A stretch of DNA of 9,929 nt from an uncultured Gemmatimonadota bacterium (GTDB lineage: Bacteria > Gemmatimonadota > Gemmatimonadetes > Gemmatimonadales > GWC2-71-9). The stretch is from the NCBI GenBank assembly GCA_913009915.1, contig CAJVYZ010000054.1:1-9929 (forward strand), given 5' to 3'. Below, piece after piece: positions 6,765 through 9,929 of the stretch; position 1 is the first letter of the stretch, and each line of letters opens with the position of its first letter. The notes under the pieces are model-generated. The model was not told the origin of the DNA. It ran no database searches and was given only the letters and a program-made list of their open reading frames with translations. The position numbers and the translations under genes are program-made.

Positions 6765-9454
6765 GACACTCCCTTGCGCTTGCTCATCGCCAGCATGTTC
6801 ATGAACAGCCGGTAGGCACCTGGCACACCGGCGGGCAGCTGCCGGAAGAAACTGATGCCGGTGTAGATGTACCGGCCGTCACCCACGTCGGCCACCAGCA
6901 GGCTACCCTCGAGCGGCCCCTCGCCGGGATCGTGCATCTCCAGCACCGCCTGGTACGCCTTATCCCAACTGCGGGCGAAGTATAAGCCACGCTCCTGCAC
7001 CCAGTCGTCCCAATCGGCGTCGGTGATCACGTTGGGCTGAGCCACCACCGGGTGGTCGGGGTCCAACAGGCGTACAGCGGCCGTTTGATCGGCCACCCGG
7101 TCGTGGCTGTTTCGCCTCGGGCGCGCCCCAGTGGTCGTCTGCCCATCGGCGACGAGTGGACGACCACCGACCGACATGGGAAACGGCGCGTAACCACCGT
7201 CGAAGAACTGGTACTGCTGGTACTGGACCAGCAGGAGCCCACCGGCATTAGCGTACTCCAACAACCGGTCGTTGTGCCGCACCAGCGTTTCGTTGATCTC
7301 GTAAGCCCGGCTGCCGACGACAATGACGTCGAAACGACCCAGATCACCACGCGCCAGCATGGCATCGTCGATGATGGTCAACGGTAACCCCACATCCCAC
7401 AGCGCCTCGGGCACACGGTCGGCCGCGCCGCGGATGTACCCGACCATCGCCAGGTCCGGTATTTCGAGCGGCGCCAGCTTGACCGTCGAAACCGCGTCTC
7501 TCGAGAATGTCCGAGCGTGAATGTGCGGATAGTCGACCGTCACCACGCCCAGCCGGTATTCCGCGCCGTCGTCGGTACGCGCCACCGCCGCGATGCGAAA
7601 CGTCCCCGACTCGAGGCCGTCCGGCAACGCTACGGAGAAGGTGAAGGCGACCCGAGAGCCCGGCTCGAGCCGGAACGCCTGGGGGGTCACTCGGGGCCAG
7701 CCGCTGGGCACTTCCGGACCCGCCTCGCCGGTGGCCAACGATGCTGAATTATTGGTGACGGTTACGGTAAAGTGCCTCGGGTCGCCACCCACCTGCAACA
7801 CCGTATTGCGTGGCTCCATTACCACGTCGAGTCGCGGGAGGACTACCACCGGCCGCCGGATCTCCCCGGACGCCTGGTCGAGGTAACGGTACGATGCCTC
7901 CCGATGAAACGTCAGACTCCCACCATCGAGCCACATCGTGAACGTGCCTCGCACCGGCGGCGGTTCAAAGGGAAGGCCGTAGACACCAAAGATTCCGCGC
8001 TGGGCGACACCGTCTCCCACCACCCAGCGGTACAGTGCACCGTCCCGGGGAGCCCGAAGGAAGTACGGGTTGATGGCCAACCGATCGGGCACCAACTCCA
8101 CTGTCACGGTATCGACCTCCCCGGGGCCTACGGCTACCCCATCGCTGGTGCGCGGCTGGCCCGGTATCGTGCCCACCCGTTGCTGGGGCCACATGGTGAG
8201 CCCGACAGGTGTCGTGGACGTGTTCCAGCTGAGCATGGTAAGGGTCAGGTCATCCCCGGGGGTGCTGTGCCTCCGGTCGGTGTACACGTCGAAGATCAAT
8301 CCCCGGGACACGCGAATAGCCTCGGCGAGATGTACGCTCTGATCGTGCAACACCGGTGGCACCAGCGTACCCAACGATCCCGAGGGTGCGGACGCCACCG
8401 CGTCCATCAGGGCCACCAGGTCCGACCAAGCCAAGACCAGCGTGTCCCCCAACGCCTCGAGCGAGTCGGGTCGCGGTACGGCCTTGGCGTTGGCTATACG
8501 GGCTACATACCCGGCCAGTAATCGCTGGAGGTCTGGTTGATCTCCACCGATGTCGGAAAGCACCGCCGGGAAGTCGGTTCGAACCCCGGCAAACAACCCG
8601 TCGCCACCACTATCCGTACCCGACCGGTCCTCGGCCAGCGCCACACGGACTTCCGATGGACCCATGGGTTCCAACTGCCCCATGTCCTGCGATCGATGCT
8701 GGCTGCGGCTTCGCCTGGCGATCTGGTGGTACGACTGACCCACGACCTGGTCCAGGTCGCCGCCGGAAATCCTCAGGGTGGCGGACCGCGGCGTGAACCG
8801 AGCGCTGCGATACAACTTGACCGGAGCCCAGGGAAGGAGCCCCTCTTCCACGAAGAGCTCCGGAAACACCGTGGAGTCACCGGCAACACGGAAGGCCTCG
8901 TGGGCCGCCCAGCCCGCCGCCTGATGCTGGCCGTGGCCATCTGAAGGTGTTCCGCTGAACACCGAGAGGATGACCTGGGGCCGGAACCGGCGGACGATCC
9001 GCACCACGTCCTTGAGGATCGAGTCCCGGGGCCAGTGTTGCCATGTGTCCTCGATGGACTTGGAGTATCCGAAATCATAGGCCCGGGTGAAAAACTGCCG
9101 GGCGCCATCGATGCGACGGGCCGCCAGGAGTTCTTCGGTCCGAATCAGCCCCAGCCCCTCACCCAGCTCGGGGCCGATCAGGTTCTGTCCCCCTTCACCC
9201 CGGTTGAGCGACAGGTACGCGGCGGCAGCGCCGTACTTGCGCACGGCGATGGTCAGCAGTTCGGTATCCTCGTCGTCCGGATGGGCTCCGATGATCAGCA
9301 GTCTCTGATAGACTCCCAGCGGTCGGAGGGCTTCTTCCAGAGCCGTGATCCCTCCCGAGGTGGGCGCAGCGAGCTGGGCGAGTGCTCGAGGGGGAATGGC
9401 GGCGGCCATCACCAACACCGTGATCAGTCTCCAGTGATGCCGTCGTCTAACCAT
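6761..9454 (-). CDS. Secreted PIG-L family deacetylase with Ig-like and GATase/ThuA-like C-terminal domains
   Basis: An 897-aa exported protein. Residues 1-26 look like a Sec signal peptide (basic MVRRRHHWR, hydrophobic LITVLVMAAA, cleavage after ALA before Q27). The PIG-L/LmbE fold begins near residue 50. AHPDDE at 57-62 gives H58 and D61 as zinc ligands and D60 as catalytic base by analogy to MshB. The GHGQH block (173-177) supplies the third zinc histidine, probably H177. The family removes N-acetyl groups from GlcNAc-type or other conjugates. After a long middle region there is a beta-rich NEW3/Ig-like part at about 545-640. A class I GATase/ThuA-like Rossmann region follows from about 668 (MVGYIRGAAD, FDVIVVGSRAYE, GGLLLVQYQ). 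The protein contains no cysteine, so a GATase nucleophile is absent. The ATG at 9454 is preferred over GTG 9460 because GAGGAG lies 7 nt upstream of it. It overlaps the DUF971 stop by 8 nt and the lipoprotein start by 4 nt. The substrate is unknown. Confidence 0.92.
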   Translation of the reverse strand: MVRRRHHWRLITVLVMAAAIPPRALAQLAAPTSGGITALEEALRPLGVYQRLLIIGAHPDDEDTELLTIAVRKYGAAAAYLSLNRGEGGQNLIGPELGEGLGLIRTEELLAARRIDGARQFFTRAYDFGYSKSIEDTWQHWPRDSILKDVVRIVRRFRPQVILSVFSGTPSDGHGQHQAAGWAAHEAFRVAGDSTVFPELFVEEGLLPWAPVKLYRSARFTPRSATLRISGGDLDQVVGQSYHQIARRSRSQHRSQDMGQLEPMGPSEVRVALAEDRSGTDSGGDGLFAGVRTDFPAVLSDIGGDQPDLQRLLAGYVARIANAKAVPRPDSLEALGDTLVLAWSDLVALMDAVASAPSGSLGTLVPPVLHDQSVHLAEAIRVSRGLIFDVYTDRRHSTPGDDLTLTMLSWNTSTTPVGLTMWPQQRVGTIPGQPRTSDGVAVGPGEVDTVTVELVPDRLAINPYFLRAPRDGALYRWVVGDGVAQRGIFGVYGLPFEPPPVRGTFTMWLDGGSLTFHREASYRYLDQASGEIRRPVVVLPRLDVVMEPRNTVLQVGGDPRHFTVTVTNNSASLATGEAGPEVPSGWPRVTPQAFRLEPGSRVAFTFSVALPDGLESGTFRIAAVARTDDGAEYRLGVVTVDYPHIHARTFSRDAVSTVKLAPLEIPDLAMVGYIRGAADRVPEALWDVGLPLTIIDDAMLARGDLGRFDVIVVGSRAYEINETLVRHNDRLLEYANAGGLLLVQYQQYQFFDGGYAPFPMSVGGRPLVADGQTTTGARPRRNSHDRVADQTAAVRLLDPDHPVVAQPNVITDADWDDWVQERGLYFARSWDKAYQAVLEMHDPGEGPLEGSLLVADVGDGRYIYTGISFFRQLPAGVPGAYRLFMNMLAMSKRKGVS

Positions 9455-9770
9455 CGCCACGCTCCTCGGTTGTTGCCTTGGGCTGGGACACTCTCTGCAG
9501 TGCCTCGAACGTATAGATCCCAGTGTCGTGCCCGTCGCTCCACGTGACCCGGATCCCGTAGGTCCCCACCAGCTCCACGGAAACCGGGTGGATGTCGTCG
9601 GGGACCTGTGAGGGCTCGAGCAGGGGAACGCCGGTCATCTCGTCGTGGCACCCGGCGCAGGGGCACGACAACCGGAGCGCCCGGGCCTCGAGCAGGCTCC
9701 CCTCGGTTCCTTCGTGCCAGACGATGACGAGACCGTCGTCCTGGCGCCGGATGGCATGTGGCATGAGCAT
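9447..9770 (-). CDS. DUF971 protein (gamma-butyrobetaine hydroxylase N-terminal-like zinc domain)
   Basis: A 107-aa small cytoplasmic protein consisting of a single DUF971/GBBH-like N-terminal domain. Diagnostic residues are LRLSCPCAGC (C36, C38 and C41 from the chosen start) and SDGHDTGIYTFEAL (H81). The three cysteines plus this histidine match the C-x-C-x2-C...H zinc site of the N-terminal domain in human gamma-butyrobetaine hydroxylase. The catalytic oxygenase domain is absent. Stand-alone DUF971 proteins have no settled function; the domain is also attached to Mrp/HCF101 Fe-S carrier proteins in some lineages. The start is an ATG at 9770, 9 nt after GGTGAGG. An ATG at 9764 and an upstream GTG at 9812 are alternatives; the last would overlap the divergent promoter region. 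It is the first gene of the seven-gene operon and ends with TAG 8 nt inside the deacetylase gene. Domain call is firm, function unknown. Confidence 0.9.
   Translation of the reverse strand: MLMPHAIRRQDDGLVIVWHEGTEGSLLEARALRLSCPCAGCHDEMTGVPLLEPSQVPDDIHPVSVELVGTYGIRVTWSDGHDTGIYTFEALQRVSQPKATTEERGDG
9462..9467 (-). promoter_or_regulatory. Ribosome binding site of the PIG-L deacetylase gene
   Basis: GAGGAG on the minus strand lies 7 nt before the ATG at 9454 but only 1 nt before the in-frame GTG at 9460. It therefore decides the start. It sits inside the 3' end of the DUF971 gene, as expected for coupled translation. Confidence 0.75.
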
Positions 9771-9803
9771 GGGCAACGGCCTCACCGAGCAAATCGTGTT
9801 CGG

Positions 9804-9831
9804 GTGACACACATCGGTGCCGGTGTATTAT
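9804..9831 (+). promoter_or_regulatory. Predicted sigma-70-like promoter for the aconitase-like gene
   Basis: GTGACA at 9804-9809 (5 of 6 match to TTGACA) and TATTAT at 9826-9831 (5 of 6 match to TATAAT) are separated by 16 bp. Transcription would begin near 9838 and leave a leader of about 40 nt before the ATG at 9879. This rests on sequence match only. Confidence 0.5.
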
Positions 9832-9856
9832 TAGATTCGACGACTGCATCCACTGA
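9828..9856 (-). promoter_or_regulatory. Possible promoter of the seven-gene operon (weak)
   Basis: On the minus strand, TAATAA at 9833-9828 could be a -10. It is preceded, at an 18-bp spacing, by TTCAGT (near 9857-9852), a poor -35. The -10 overlaps the plus-strand -10, so the two promoters would compete for the same AT-rich site. The operon clearly needs a promoter near here because no other non-coding DNA lies upstream of DUF971, but the exact hexamers are uncertain. Confidence 0.25.
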
Positions 9857-9857
9857 A

Positions 9858-9877
9858 CGGGTATCATCGGGTATCAT
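9858..9877 (+). repeat. Perfect 10-bp tandem direct repeat before the aconitase-like start
   Basis: CGGGTATCAT occurs twice head to tail (9858-9867 and 9868-9877), ending one base before the ATG. The second copy places CGGG 7 nt before the start codon, where a weak ribosome-binding site would sit. The unit length is about one helical turn. It could be a simple duplication, a binding site for a protein or RNA regulator, or a duplicated ribosome-binding segment. Confidence 0.8.
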
Positions 9878-9878
9878 A

Positions 9879-9929
9879 ATGACTTCCGCAACTCATGATC
9901 CATTCGGCAGCCGCAGCACCCTCGACCTC
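9879..9929 (+). CDS. acnA: Aconitate hydratase, N-terminal fragment (runs off the window)
   Basis: Only 17 codons are present, reading MTSATHDPFGSRSTLDL. The DPFGSRSTLDL stretch resembles the start of AcnA/IRP-type aconitases, where a short variable leader is followed by an SFGAR-TL-like segment. AcnA is a ~900-aa cytosolic 4Fe-4S enzyme that interconverts citrate and isocitrate in the TCA cycle. The ATG at 9879 is supported by a well-placed promoter about 50 bp upstream and by the absence of a stop in the visible frame. The ribosome-binding site is weak (CGGG). The gene is divergent from the DUF971-led operon. The call rests on a very short match and could be wrong. Confidence 0.55.
   Translation, partial: MTSATHDPFGSRSTLDL

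Larger units (their letters stand above)
9771..9878. other. Divergent intergenic region between the DUF971 operon and the aconitase-like gene
   Basis: These 108 bp are the only real non-coding stretch in the window, and they contain the start signals of both transcription units. The minus side carries a GGTGAGG ribosome-binding site for DUF971 (9780-9786). The AT-rich centre near 9825-9837 can serve as a -10 on either strand. The plus side carries a tandem repeat next to the start codon. No rho-independent terminator, riboswitch-like fold or small ORF was recognised. Confidence 0.7.

Noticed and set aside
7772..8521. Plus-strand 249-codon open frame opposite the PIG-L gene
   Set aside because: It lies within the continuous 897-aa deacetylase gene, and its composition is typical of an antisense GC-rich frame.
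9424..9867. Minus-strand 147-codon frame overlapping DUF971
   Set aside because: It is a different frame of the same DNA. The overlapping frame has the C-x-C-x2-C and SDGH motifs of DUF971 and a ribosome-binding site.

Overview
The window looks like a chromosomal segment of a GC-rich, aerobic, probably diderm bacterium. The gene mix is a large secreted PIG-L deacetylase of modular type, a DUF971 protein, an M3B-type oligoendopeptidase and an AcnA-type aconitase start. That mix recalls Gemmatimonadota or Acidobacteriota, but this is an impression from gene content and not a phylogenetic placement. There are no mobile elements, CRISPR arrays, tRNAs or rRNAs.

Almost the whole window (about 9770 down to 44) is one tightly packed minus-strand operon of seven genes. 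In transcription order they are: a small DUF971 zinc-site protein; an 897-aa exported PIG-L deacetylase with Ig-like and ThuA/GATase-like C-terminal parts; a lipoprotein solute-binding protein of the AfuA/FbpA (COG1840) type; the ABC ATPase; a fused double-domain ABC permease; a DHA1 MFS transporter; and an M3-family metallo-oligopeptidase. Junctions are 4- or 8-nt overlaps, or gaps of 5 and 13 nt, so translational coupling is likely throughout. A 108-bp intergenic region (9771-9878) separates the operon from a divergent plus-strand gene. Only 17 codons of that gene are present; they look like the N-terminus of aconitate hydratase.

The genes suggest an uptake and processing locus. An extracytoplasmic deacetylase may act on an N-acetylated (amino-sugar or similar) conjugate, the ABC system may import a small anionic solute, and the cytoplasmic M3 peptidase may trim oligopeptides. 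The MFS protein may export a product or an inhibitor. An alternative theme is iron and Fe-S metabolism: a ferric-type ABC family, DUF971 and aconitase. However, the binding protein shows no obvious ferric-type tyrosine pair. Both readings are inference. The individual family assignments are well supported by motifs.

The most notable small-scale DNA feature is a perfect 10-bp tandem repeat just before the aconitase start codon, downstream of a good sigma-70-like promoter.
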